19,179 nucleotides of DNA, from contig DCVO01000011.1 in assembly GCA_002327405.1 (NCBI GenBank), positions 1 through 19,179 of the forward strand, given 5' to 3'. Below the pieces are notes generated by a model that saw nothing but the letters and a program-made list of their open reading frames with translations, did no database searches and was not told the origin of the DNA. This DNA is from Thiobacillus sp. UBA2186. GTDB taxonomy: Bacteria; Pseudomonadota; Gammaproteobacteria; Burkholderiales; Thiobacillaceae. The position numbers and the translations under genes are program-made. Below, piece by piece: positions 8,301-15,605 of this stretch (position 1 is its first letter; each line of letters begins with the position of its first letter).

Positions 8301-11008
8301 GTTTTGAATATGTCGTACAGGGTGGGCGAGAGGCGGACTGTGCCAATCTGGATTTCTTCCTGAATTTCCTCTGCGGGCTGAGCGGCTTCGGCCACTTCTT
8401 CGGCAGGCGTTTCTTCGGCGGCAACCCATTCTTCCTGGCCGGGGCCGGCTTCAATGACGCTTTCCCCGTCGGCAGAAAGTGCTTCAATGCCGGCCGCGGC
8501 CTGCTCTTCCTCAGGTCTTTCAGCCGCTGCGGCTTCCTGGGACCCGTGCGCCAGGCGCGAGGCTTCGGCAAGCAGGCCGCCGGCATCGACCAGTGCCGCG
8601 GAGTTTTCGCGCAGATCGGCGACCCAGCCTTCAAACAGATCGTGCGCACGGCGCACGACGGCGATCAGCGGCGCAGTGGCGGGCTTCTCGGCCGCAAGCC
8701 AGCCGTTCATCAACTGTTCCATGCCCCAGGCGACTTCGCCGAAATCGGTCAGGCCGACCATGCGCCCGCTTCCCTTCAGGGTGTGGAAGGCCCGGCGGAC
8801 AACCGTGAGGTTGTCGCGGTCATCGGCATCGTCTTCGCATGCATCGGTGGACGCCGCCATGTTGTTCAGGACTTCGCCGGCTTCTTCCAGGAAGATCTCC
8901 AGAAGCTCGGGATCGATTTCCGGCACGGCTGCGGAGGCGGGCGGGGGAACTGCAGCAGCAGGCTCGCCGGGCGCCTCCGCTGCCTCGGCCGCAGCTTCTG
9001 GGGCGGGCGTTGCCGCCGTTTCCTGCCCGACGCGGGCCTGCCAGTCGGCGTAGGATTCCAGGCCGAGAAGCGATTCGTCGATTCCTTCCGCTTGCGGCGC
9101 TGCAGGCGCGACCTCGGCCGCCGCTTCGGGCGCAGAGACGGGCGTTTCCAGTTCCAGGGGCTGAAGTTCGCGTCCCTCCAGTTCAAGCGCCGGCTCGCTG
9201 GCCGCTGCCGGCTCGTTTACAGCGGCTGCGATGGCAAGTTCTATCTGATCGAGTTCGGTTTCCGAGGCGGGGGCAGCCGCCTCAGATACGAAAAAACCGT
9301 CATCCTCCCTTGAGGCGGGTTCGGGCTCGGCCAGCCCGAATTCAACCATGGGATGGCGGAGAATGCGTTTGGCATCCTCGCGTCCGGCACAGTGAGCCTC
9401 GATGAACAGGCCGAGGCTCGACAGGGCGTCTGCAATGCGCGCCTTTTCCTCGTCGCCCGGGGTGCCGGAAATGACATAAGGCCGGATCGCCTCCATCGCG
9501 CCATGCAGCAGTTGATTGGCTTCCGATTGCTCCAGAATCGCCAATGCCCCCTGCACCTGGGCTGCAAGCATGTCGAGCGAGGAGAGGCCGTCGCGCGCTT
9601 CGGCATCGCGGAAGAATGCATCGAGGCTTTCCTCCATTTGCTGCAGGCTGCTGCGGACTTCCTGTCCCAGCTGGGCCAGGAGGGCGTGTTCGGCCGCCTT
9701 GAGCGAACCTTCGTCCATGAGGTCGGACGCGCTGCCTTCCGCATGTCCGGCGCGCGCTGCAGCCAGGCGCCGCGTCTGGTTTTGCGCGCGCGACTGGAAA
9801 TCGGGATCGAGAATGTCTTCGCTGTCCACGGCGTTTTGCAGGAACAGCAGGGTCGTGGCGATTTCGAGCTGGGCGGCGGCAAGCGCATCGCCGGAAAGCC
9901 CGTCCATGGCTTCGGTGGTTTCTGTGGTGGCGGCAATCAGCCCGCCCAGGGCGGGGACGCCGAGTGCACCGGCCTGGGTGGACATGCGCGCCACTGCGGT
10001 CTGAAACGCGGGAAGCGATTCCTGCTTGCCTTCCGAAAAGCTGTGCCAGTGATTGCGGGACTCGGTGAGCGTTTCCTTGAGCAGCTTCAGCACCGGGCGC
10101 ACGCGCGCCATTTGTTCCGCATCCATCTGCCGCTTGGGCAGGTATTTTTCCAGGCCGAAGGCGGAACGCACTGCCTCGGAATCGGCGCCCATGGACTTGC
10201 TCTTGGCGATGAAGAACAGGGCGTCGCGCATCAGGTGCTCGGCTACCTGGGGCGAGCCTTCGATGAGCTGGCGCATCTGCAGGTCGATGCGCGCGAGCAG
10301 CTGCTTGACGTGGAAATCGGGCTCGACGCCCTTGTTCAGCAATGCGTCCACGAAGCCCTTGCAGGCCCACCAGAATGCCCTTGCGGCCTGGGAGGAAACG
10401 CAGGACTCGACCTCGGCAAGGGATTTCGCCATGGCGGCCAGGCCCGCTTCGGCCTTGTTGCCGCGCAGGAAGGCCAGCAGGCCGCGCTGGAATTGGGCGC
10501 GCGCGGCCTTGACGCGCTGCGGCAGTTCATCCTCGGAAACGCCCGCCTCTGCTTGCGCCCCCACCTGAACCTTGAGGTTGGGATAGAACAGTTCGCCTTC
10601 GAATATCTTTTCCGCGCCCGTCAGTTCGCGCAGCCGGCGGTAGGTCGGGAACAGCGCGAGTTCTCCCTCGCCGCGGCCTTCGGCCATGCGCACCACCCAT
10701 TTGTGCAGGGCTTCCAGCGCATCCAGCACGGCCTTGGTGTTGATCTCGTCGGCGGCGATGTCCTTGTTGTCCATCGCCGTGAGTGCATCCTCAACCGAGG
10801 CGATGACCTTGGCGGCGCCCTCGAGGCCGACCATGCGCAGCGCGCCGGTCGCTCCGTGGACTTCGTCGCGCGCGAGGCGCAGCGCATTTTCCAGGCTCTG
10901 GTCGGTGCCGTAGGCGCGCACCCTTTCGGACGCGCTCTTGAGGGCGGTCTCGATATCGCCGCGTACCCAGTTCAGTGGTCCGGTATCAAAATCCAGCGTG
11001 GCGCTCAT
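5312..11008 (-). CDS. chpA: ChpA/PilL giant hybrid CheA-type histidine kinase of the type IV pilus chemosensory system
   Basis: This 1898-residue cytoplasmic kinase is the centre of the Pil-Chp pathway. Taking signals from PilJ through PilI, it would phosphorylate the PilG and PilH receivers. In order: an N-terminal FimL/ChpA-like helical region with an Hpt-like motif at H51 (VHGATGALRMVG); Hpt domains centred on H742 (HTLKGSGRMVG), H936 (HTLAGIAGTTG) and H1147 (HTIKGSARMAG), joined by long Ala/Glu/Pro-rich linkers; a dimerisation region from about 1290; an HATPase with N-box HLLRNSIAHG (1479 on), DGAGLD (from D1524) and GRGVGMD (from G1574); a CheW-like domain at about 1608-1750; and a C-terminal receiver with DD1779-1780, phospho-acceptor D1823 and K1875. 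All key residues look intact. The ATG is preceded by AAGGGA at good spacing and lies 28 bases after pilJ. It is the last gene of the operon. Pseudomonas ChpA is a comparable multi-Hpt protein. Confidence 0.95.
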   Translation of the reverse strand: MSATLDFDTGPLNWVRGDIETALKSASERVRAYGTDQSLENALRLARDEVHGATGALRMVGLEGAAKVIASVEDALTAMDNKDIAADEINTKAVLDALEALHKWVVRMAEGRGEGELALFPTYRRLRELTGAEKIFEGELFYPNLKVQVGAQAEAGVSEDELPQRVKAARAQFQRGLLAFLRGNKAEAGLAAMAKSLAEVESCVSSQAARAFWWACKGFVDALLNKGVEPDFHVKQLLARIDLQMRQLIEGSPQVAEHLMRDALFFIAKSKSMGADSEAVRSAFGLEKYLPKRQMDAEQMARVRPVLKLLKETLTESRNHWHSFSEGKQESLPAFQTAVARMSTQAGALGVPALGGLIAATTETTEAMDGLSGDALAAAQLEIATTLLFLQNAVDSEDILDPDFQSRAQNQTRRLAAARAGHAEGSASDLMDEGSLKAAEHALLAQLGQEVRSSLQQMEESLDAFFRDAEARDGLSSLDMLAAQVQGALAILEQSEANQLLHGAMEAIRPYVISGTPGDEEKARIADALSSLGLFIEAHCAGREDAKRILRHPMVEFGLAEPEPASREDDGFFVSEAAAPASETELDQIELAIAAAVNEPAAASEPALELEGRELQPLELETPVSAPEAAAEVAPAAPQAEGIDESLLGLESYADWQARVGQETAATPAPEAAAEAAEAPGEPAAAVPPPASAAVPEIDPELLEIFLEEAGEVLNNMAASTDACEDDADDRDNLTVVRRAFHTLKGSGRMVGLTDFGEVAWGMEQLMNGWLAAEKPATAPLIAVVRRAHDLFEGWVADLRENSAALVDAGGLLAEASRLAHGSQEAAAAERPEEEQAAAGIEALSADGESVIEAGPGQEEWVAAEETPAEEVAEAAQPAEEIQEEIQIGTVRLSPTLYDIFKTESANWAKVLDDEIERLSENDQAVVSDIARRGVHTLAGIAGTTGFVQLANLALAVESYFRKLEERPVPHVALNTLLDALTRINSMIENIHSCVVPLQAAPLIYALSQLPIEETEEAPASGTQDAAPAEAEDIEFPAEPREEPAEAAPAVVEESVAAIEATAEPPAPAMETATGGIELEGMVAQARTQAAPVFEERNIQDEIDPVLLPIFLEEAETLVPEAAQALRSWISAPGETEGPSALRRVLHTIKGSARMAGAMRLGELTHIMESQVISVLEGHLAADADVLERLEEEFDHLAAAVDRLKSGTSEPAEIRHFETEAADADILVPPVSEAAEAAESARPAEPAAPLQSPAAQVAPQAAVKAAVPAAEPQHRENEPAQAAPSGEFRQSATLRVRADWVDRMVNQAGEVAIARSRIESQMYALKRQTTELSEALRRLRDHLREVEIQAESQMQATFQSQTDKEQFDPLEFDRFTRFQEVTRFLAESVHDIFTVQQTLTTQLGEADAALLQQARMNRELQQNLMRVRMVPLYSVSERLYRVVRQAARDLNKRAQLDIQGGDIEIDRGVLEKIVAPIEHLLRNSIAHGLEAPEARAQAGKPEYGEVRLTAKHEGNEMVLMVSDDGAGLDLRRIQKKAVEKGLLDAGVEPGDSQLAQMIFVPGFSTADEVTQVAGRGVGMDVVKNEIAGLGGRIEIATEAGKGVTFTIYLPLTLAVTQAVIITADKNEYALPATLVEQVQELKPEQLSAALQARAIEWRGNSYPLFYLPHLLGQNDAMHEVLRFNSILLMKSGASHAAILVDTVEGTREVVVKNIGPQVSRVTGIAGATVRGDGKVVLILNPVPLAIRALNMSVDTVQVAAPQVIAAEETEQAPLVMVVDDSLTVRKITSRLMTREGYRVETAKDGVDALEKMHDILPDVVLLDVEMPRMDGFELARVMRNDARLKSVPIIMITSRTADKHRNHAMEIGVNVYLGKPFQEAVLLSHIADLLGERALISV

Positions 11009-11036
11009 GGGGCGGTCCCTTGAAAATCAACAGTCA

Positions 11037-13151
11037 TCAGGCAAGTTTGAAGCCGGACACGGAATCCTTCAGCGTTTCGGCCAGTTTGGTCAGGCCGCCG
11101 ATCGACTGGGCGGTCTGGCGGGTGCCCTCGCTGGTCTGCATGGAAATGTTGCGAATGTCCTGCATGGTTTCCGCCACCTTGGCGGTCGCCGCCGCCTGGC
11201 TCTGGGTCGCCGCCGAGATGCCGGCAATCAGGGTCGCCAGCTTCTTCGACACCTCGCCGATCTCGGACAGGGTCTGGCCGGCGGCGTCGGACAGCTTGGC
11301 GCCTTCCACCACGCCCTGGGTGGAGATTTCCATGGCGGCCACGGTGTCCTGGGTGTCGGACTGAATGGTCTTCACGATCGCGGCGATCTGCTTGGTCGCG
11401 TCGGCGGAGCGTTCCGCCAGGCGCTGCACCTCTTCCGCAACCACCGAGAAGCCGCGGCCCGCTTCGCCGGCGGAGGCCGCCTGGATGGCGGCGTTCAGGG
11501 CCAGCACGTTGGTCTGTTCGGTAATGTCCGAAATCAGTTCCACGATTTCGCCGATCTCCTGCGAGGATTCGCCCAGGCGCTTGATTCGCTTGGAGGTTTC
11601 CTGGATCTGTTCGCGCAGCGCGTTCATGCCGGTGATGGTGTTCTGCACCGCCTGCTGGCCCTTTTCGGCAGCGGCCAGGGACTGTTCGGCCACGTGGGCG
11701 GATTCGGCGGCGTTGTTGGACACCTGCTGCACCGACTGGGAGATGTTCACGACCGCCTGCGAGGTTTCCTCGATTTCGTCGGCCTGGCGCTTGGATGCGG
11801 CGGTCAGCTGCTCGGAAATCTGGTTGGCGTCGCGCACGGCGCTGTTGAGCTGCGCCGTCGCGTTGTTGATGCCGCGCACCAGGGTACGCAGTTCTTCAAC
11901 CGTGAAGTTGATCGAGTCGGCGATGGCGCCGGTGATGTCTTCCGTCACGCTCGCGGTCACCGCCAGGTTGCCGTCGGCCAGCTCGCCCAGTTCGTCCATC
12001 AGGCGCAGAATCGCTTCCTGGTTGCGGGTGTTTTCCTCTTCGGTCTTGCGGGCGCGGGACTTGGTTTCGTTGATGTTGACCAGTCCCAGCAGGATCAGGG
12101 AGCCGATGGTCAGCACCGCAAACACCGCAGCGAGCGCATACGAGATCGAACCGGCGGTACCGTATTTGGTACTCAGTTCGGTCGCGGTCTTCAGCATCTG
12201 GTCGCTGTTGTTGAACAGGTCGCGGGCTGCAGACTTGGATTTCAGCAGCTCGGGGGTGTTGGCCAGCACGATGCCGACGGATTCCACCAGGTCGCCGGTG
12301 GAGTCGCCCACCTCGGTCAGCAAATCGCTGGCGTAATCGCCCATGTTGGCTTCTTCAAGCAGGCCGACGATGTCGCGGAAACTGGTGATGTCCTTTTCCA
12401 GTTGCAGGAAAATGGAGGGGTTGGGCGTATCGGCCGCCTGCAGAGCATTGGCGTTCTTGGCGATGCGCTGGGTCAGCGTCACCAACTGGTTGGCGTTCGA
12501 GATCAGGCGGTTGCTGGCGTTGCCTTCCAGCAGCGAAATCGCCATCTGCTCGGTCAGTTCCTGCATGTCGTTCGACAGGGAACTGATCTTTTGGATGTTC
12601 TGGTTCAGGCTGATCAGGACCTTCTGGTTCTTGGAGATCAGCGCGGCCTGGGGTTCGAGTTTTTTCCAGATGCCGTCGATTTGCGTCAGTACGGCCTGCG
12701 CATCCGCGGGCGAGGCCGGCGCCTCGTCGCTGCCGTTCTGCAGCCCCTTGAGCGTGACGGTGAAGTCTTTCGTTTCCTCCGCCAGGTCCGCGAACGCCTT
12801 TTCGTTACCCTGCACGGCCTGTTGCGCCAGGCTGGGGAGGCGCTGTGTAAGCATGCCGATGTAGCCTGCGCGGTCGAGGTAATGGCCCTGGTTGCCCGAT
12901 TTCACGGCGCCGTAGATGGTGAAACCCGCAGCCAGCAGGAGCGAGACGAGCAGGGTGCCGCTGACGTAGAGGTACTGCTTTTCCACCGGCATGTGGCCGA
13001 TGAGCGGAACCTTGCCTGCGGGGCGGTCCGCAAGCCTGCGCAGGTTCTGCATGATCATCGTGGTCTGGTCTTTCGCCGACATGCCCTTGACCGAGCTGGA
13101 CATGCGGCCGGCGAGGCCCTTGAGTTTGGTGATGGGATTAGCCTTGGACAT
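11037..13151 (-). CDS. pilJ: PilJ, type IV pilus methyl-accepting chemotaxis receptor
   Basis: This is a membrane chemoreceptor of about 704 residues. It has a cytoplasmic lead of about 60 residues, a first membrane helix at about 60-82, a long helical periplasmic region with repeated asparagine- and glutamine-rich helices typical of PilJ sensor domains, a second helix at about 335-359, a HAMP-like linker and a long coiled-coil signalling domain. The hairpin tip reads QTNVLALNAAIQAASAGE followed by AGRGFSVVAEEVQRLAERS, near residues 540-570, and should dock PilI and ChpA. There is no C-terminal CheR-binding pentapeptide (it ends in SVSGFKLA). An in-frame GTG four codons upstream (13163) exists, but that GTG overlaps the GGAG ribosome-binding site of the ATG at 13151, so I chose the ATG. 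The gene lies between pilI and chpA/pilL with gaps of 21 and 28 bases, so it is almost certainly co-transcribed. Confidence 0.95.
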   Translation of the reverse strand: MSKANPITKLKGLAGRMSSSVKGMSAKDQTTMIMQNLRRLADRPAGKVPLIGHMPVEKQYLYVSGTLLVSLLLAAGFTIYGAVKSGNQGHYLDRAGYIGMLTQRLPSLAQQAVQGNEKAFADLAEETKDFTVTLKGLQNGSDEAPASPADAQAVLTQIDGIWKKLEPQAALISKNQKVLISLNQNIQKISSLSNDMQELTEQMAISLLEGNASNRLISNANQLVTLTQRIAKNANALQAADTPNPSIFLQLEKDITSFRDIVGLLEEANMGDYASDLLTEVGDSTGDLVESVGIVLANTPELLKSKSAARDLFNNSDQMLKTATELSTKYGTAGSISYALAAVFAVLTIGSLILLGLVNINETKSRARKTEEENTRNQEAILRLMDELGELADGNLAVTASVTEDITGAIADSINFTVEELRTLVRGINNATAQLNSAVRDANQISEQLTAASKRQADEIEETSQAVVNISQSVQQVSNNAAESAHVAEQSLAAAEKGQQAVQNTITGMNALREQIQETSKRIKRLGESSQEIGEIVELISDITEQTNVLALNAAIQAASAGEAGRGFSVVAEEVQRLAERSADATKQIAAIVKTIQSDTQDTVAAMEISTQGVVEGAKLSDAAGQTLSEIGEVSKKLATLIAGISAATQSQAAATAKVAETMQDIRNISMQTSEGTRQTAQSIGGLTKLAETLKDSVSGFKLA

Positions 13152-13172
13152 GGTGTTCTCCACAAGAACTGA

Positions 13173-13685
13173 TTATTGTGCTTCTACGGACAGGAAAGCG
13201 GGATCGGCGAGCAGCCGCGCAAGATCGATTTCAACCCAGTCGGTGCTGCCCGGTTCGCGGTAACAATTCGCGCCACAGGGCCATTTGGACTGCCCGTCGA
13301 GTCGCTCGAACTGGCTGATTTGCCGCAGGCCGAGCGAGCGTTGAATAATGAGCCCGGCGTTGACGCTGTGTTTGCGGTGCACCAGAAGCAGGCGACAGTC
13401 GGCGGATTCCTGGGTGGGCGTGCCTTCCAGAAAGTCGCTCAGGTCGGTCACCGCATAAAGATTGCCGCGGATATTGGTCATGCCGCGGAACCAGCGTGTC
13501 GTCCCGGGGGTGACCACGATTTCGGGCAAGGGCATCACCTCGTCGATTTCCTCCAGGGAAACCAGCCAGTTGGCGCCGGCCGCCTGGAAGCCCAGGCGCG
13601 AAGCCTGGGCCGGCGCCTGGGCCGCCGCCTGCATGCGCTGGGAAAGGTCGGTCTGGAATTGACGCAGGTTGAATTTGCGTGCCAT
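13173..13685 (-). CDS. pilI: PilI, CheW-like coupling protein
   Basis: This is a 170-residue cytoplasmic CheW-domain protein. The domain starts after an Ala/Gln-rich N-terminus: GFQAAGANWLVSLEEIDEV, then PEIVVTPGTTRWFRGMTNIRG, the hallmark loop of CheW proteins, followed by GNLYAVTDLSDFL. Its role is to connect the PilJ hairpin tip to the ChpA kinase. The position between pilH and pilJ is the standard order of the cluster. The gap to pilH is 15 bases, and a purine-rich AAGAAG precedes the ATG closely. The C-terminal extension (about 35 residues, with an EPGSTDWVEIDLARLL motif) is also seen in PilI relatives. Length is typical for PilI. Confidence 0.93.
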   Translation of the reverse strand: MARKFNLRQFQTDLSQRMQAAAQAPAQASRLGFQAAGANWLVSLEEIDEVMPLPEIVVTPGTTRWFRGMTNIRGNLYAVTDLSDFLEGTPTQESADCRLLLVHRKHSVNAGLIIQRSLGLRQISQFERLDGQSKWPCGANCYREPGSTDWVEIDLARLLADPAFLSVEAQ

Positions 13686-13700
13686 GTCTTCTTGGCCGGA

Positions 13701-14066
13701 TTAACCCAGGGCGCGGATCTGCTTGAGCAGGTCGTCGGGATTGATCGGTTTGACCATGTAGGCCTTGGCGCCCTGGCGCAGGCCCCAGACCTTGTCGGTT
13801 TCCTGGTCCTTGGTGGTGCAGATGATGACCGGGATGTTCTTGGTTTCGTCATCCTTGGACAGCGCGCGCGTGGCCTGGTAGCCGTTCATGCCGGGCATGA
13901 TGACGTCCATGATGATGAGGTCGGGCTGCGTCTGCTTGGCCTGGGCGATGCCTTCCTCGCCGCTTTCGGCCATGCTGACCAGATAGCCGTTCTTGACCAG
14001 CAGGTCGGAAATGAAAAAACGTTCCGTCGGGGAATCGTCAACTACGAGAATGCGGCTGATTGCCAT
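13701..14066 (-). CDS. pilH: PilH, single-domain response regulator
   Basis: This is a 121-residue stand-alone receiver domain without an output domain. The acidic pocket is D10-D11 (VVDDSPTERFF), the phospho-acceptor is D54 (IIMDVIMPGMNG), the conserved threonine lies in ICTTKD and the lysine is K106 (YMVKPIN). In Pseudomonas, PilH acts downstream of ChpA and is linked to pilus retraction or to drawing phosphate away from the pathway. The same role is inferred here from position and family. GGAG sits six bases before the ATG. It is the second gene of the operon, 22 bases after pilG and 15 bases before pilI. The SPTERFF helix right after the acidic pair is characteristic of PilH rather than PilG. 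Confidence 0.93.
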   Translation of the reverse strand: MAISRILVVDDSPTERFFISDLLVKNGYLVSMAESGEEGIAQAKQTQPDLIIMDVIMPGMNGYQATRALSKDDETKNIPVIICTTKDQETDKVWGLRQGAKAYMVKPINPDDLLKQIRALG

Positions 14067-14088
14067 GTCTAGCTCCGTCGAAAAAAGG

Positions 14089-14487
14089 TTAGGCCGCCTT
14101 GGTCAGCGTATGGTCGCGTACCGCCTTGAGCAGCGTGTCTTTGGTGAAAGGTTTGGTCAGGTATTCGTCCGAACCCACCATGCGGCCGCGCGCGCGGTCG
14201 AACAGCCCGTCCTTGGACGAGAGCATGATGACCGGGGTGGCGCGGTAGCGGGCATTGCGCTTGATCAGCGAGCAGGTCTGGTAACCGTCAAGGCGAGGCA
14301 TCATGATGTCGACGAAGACCACATCGGGTTGATGGTCGGTGATCTTGGCCAGCGCCTCGAAGCCGTCCTGGGCCAGAATGACCTCGCAACCTGCCTGGTT
14401 CAGGAAAATTTCGGCGCTGCGACGAATGGTATTGCTGTCGTCAATCACCATCACCTTGACGCCTTGCAAGGAGGCAGGGGTTTCCAT
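14089..14487 (-). CDS. pilG: PilG, single-domain response regulator
   Basis: This is a 132-residue receiver protein with acidic residues D16-D17 (MVIDDSNTIRRSAE), phospho-acceptor D60 (VFVDIMMPRLDGYQ), conserved serine in IMLSSKDGLFDRARG and K112 (YLTKPFTKD). The DSNTIRRSAEIFL helix and the RGRMVGSDEYLTKPF segment are typical of PilG, the main output regulator of the Pil-Chp system, which promotes pilus extension and twitching in Pseudomonas. It is the first gene of the operon, so the promoter should lie in the 89 bases upstream. The ribosome-binding site is weak: only AGAG is seen before the ATG, and the CACACAAA spacer is poor in G. An upstream 10-bp-period repeat is described separately. 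Confidence 0.94.
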   Translation of the reverse strand: METPASLQGVKVMVIDDSNTIRRSAEIFLNQAGCEVILAQDGFEALAKITDHQPDVVFVDIMMPRLDGYQTCSLIKRNARYRATPVIMLSSKDGLFDRARGRMVGSDEYLTKPFTKDTLLKAVRDHTLTKAA

Positions 14488-14523
14488 TTTGTGTGCTCTG
14501 CAGTCAAATATTGCGGAATGTGT

Positions 14524-14540
14524 CGACTACTAACGACTAC
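14524..14540. promoter_or_regulatory. Direct repeat upstream of pilG, possible regulator-binding site
   Basis: The heptamer CGACTAC occurs twice (14524-14530 and 14534-14540) separated by TAA, giving a 10-bp period, about one turn of the helix. It lies 37-53 bases upstream of the pilG start, about where a -35 element or activator site would be expected. On the operon strand it reads GTAGTCG-TTA-GTAGTCG. The DNA between it and pilG contains AATATT as a poor -10 candidate. A binding function is inference. Confidence 0.35.
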
Positions 14541-14576
14541 ACGCCGGCAAAACTTTACGCCGGCGCGTGGCCGCAA

Positions 14577-15476
14577 TCAGGGCGCGGCGGCCCCTTCCGC
14601 CTTGGCGCCGGCAACCTGCGACATGGTGTCCAGAATCTCGCTGGGGATGTGGGAGATGCGCATGAAGGTGCCCATGCCGGTGTCGGGGAAGCTGACGGCC
14701 AGGCGGAAACGGGCGTGCAGCGCATGGATTTCCTTGCCCATCACGAAAATCTCGTAGGGCACGGCGGCCACGGTCTCGGGCTGCTCGATCGCCTTCATCC
14801 AGGCGGCGTCGCCGGTCTTGGGGTCGTTGAAGGCCACGCCGAATACGGCCAACTGCTTGCCTGGCATCACCACTTCATAGACTTTCGAGGTGTCGGCGAC
14901 CCTCTTGTTGAGGTTGTCGCGGACGACCTTGAGCGCGGCGTCGAAGCTGTCGGCTTCGGCGAGCTTGTTCTTGGAGGAGTCGAGGCGTTCCATGCCAATC
15001 ATGTAGCGGTAGTTGCTCAGCGAACGCGCGGTTTCGCTGCCGCCGAAGCCCTCGCCGGCGCCCAGCGCCTTGCCCAGGCGCTCCTGGATGTTCGCGGCGG
15101 TTTCTTCCACCGAGGGAAAGTCACTGCGGAAAAACGCGCGGTACCAGTAGTCCGGGTTCATGTAGGACACCGTGCCGTCGGCCTTGACGCCGACCCGGAT
15201 GCCGGCGCCGACGATGGTCTGCCCGCCCTTGTCGGCGATGTGCTTGAGCATTTCGCTGTCGGTCACCACCACGACGCCGAAGCCGGGATTGCCCTTGATG
15301 AAATACTTGCCGACGACCTTGAAACCATTGGCTTCCAGTCGCTTCTCCGCCGCACTGGCAACGGCTTGGACATTGCCGCCGCCATCGAGCTTGTTGCCGT
15401 AGATGTAGGGGGTGATAGCGTAGGCCGCACAGGACATCAGCAGCCCGAACAGGGATAGCAAGACGCGATGAAACAT
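14577..15476 (-). CDS. Secreted or periplasmic protein of unknown function (299 aa)
   Basis: The product starts with a clear signal peptide, MFHRVLLSLFGLLMSCAAYA, with a likely signal peptidase I site after AYA, so the mature protein of about 279 residues is exported. There is no lipobox and no further membrane helix. The mature part begins ITPYIYGNKL and contains two apparent halves: one with GFKVVGKYFIKGNPGFGVVVV and GIRVGVKADGTVSYMNPDYW, and a C-terminal one with YEIFVMGKEIHALHARFRLA. The first half vaguely recalls DUF302-like folds, but I would not assign it. No cysteine-rich, heme or metal motif is present. GGAG lies about nine bases before the ATG. The gene sits 89 bases upstream of pilG on the same strand and could be read into that operon, since no T-tailed terminator lies between. 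The C-terminus is Ala-rich. Confidence 0.8.
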   Translation of the reverse strand: MFHRVLLSLFGLLMSCAAYAITPYIYGNKLDGGGNVQAVASAAEKRLEANGFKVVGKYFIKGNPGFGVVVVTDSEMLKHIADKGGQTIVGAGIRVGVKADGTVSYMNPDYWYRAFFRSDFPSVEETAANIQERLGKALGAGEGFGGSETARSLSNYRYMIGMERLDSSKNKLAEADSFDAALKVVRDNLNKRVADTSKVYEVVMPGKQLAVFGVAFNDPKTGDAAWMKAIEQPETVAAVPYEIFVMGKEIHALHARFRLAVSFPDTGMGTFMRISHIPSEILDTMSQVAGAKAEGAAAP

Positions 15477-15492
15477 GACCAGGTTCTCCGAA

Positions 15493-15523
15493 ATTATGGT
15501 TGTTTGTTTTTGGGCGGCTGCAA
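15493..15523 (-). promoter_or_regulatory. Weak promoter candidate for the 299-aa secreted protein gene
   Basis: On the minus strand a -10-like CATAAT (15493-15498, five of six matches to TATAAT) is preceded after 19 bases by TTGCAG (15518-15523), a poor -35. It lies just before the ribosome-binding site of the secreted-protein gene. The long spacer makes it tentative. Confidence 0.3.
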
Positions 15524-15605
15524 GGGCAGGAAGGCCTGCCGCCCAGTTTACGCTAACGGCATTCGGGCATGATTCTTTAGCGGCGAGCCAGGGGGTGTTG
15601 CGGGC

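Noticed and set aside
13152..13163. GTG start for pilJ four codons upstream of the chosen ATG
   Set aside because: The GTG overlaps the GGAG that serves as ribosome-binding site for the ATG at 13151, so the ATG is the better start.
5354..13172. Several plus-strand open frames of 500-750 codons opposite chpA/pilL and pilJ
   Set aside because: All are mirror frames of Hpt, kinase, CheW and MCP sequence. Their composition (Gly/His/Arg/Asp-rich) is typical of GC-rich antisense frames.
14542..14565. Hairpin CGCCGGC / GCCGGCG with a 10-base loop between the secreted-protein gene and pilG
   Set aside because: The stem is only 7 bp and no T-run follows on either strand, so I do not call it a terminator. 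It may be chance in GC-rich DNA.
15524..15544. Inverted repeat GGCAGG / CCTGCC downstream of the fructosamine kinase gene
   Set aside because: The stem is short and has no T-tail. It overlaps the presumed promoter region of the next gene and is too weak to call.
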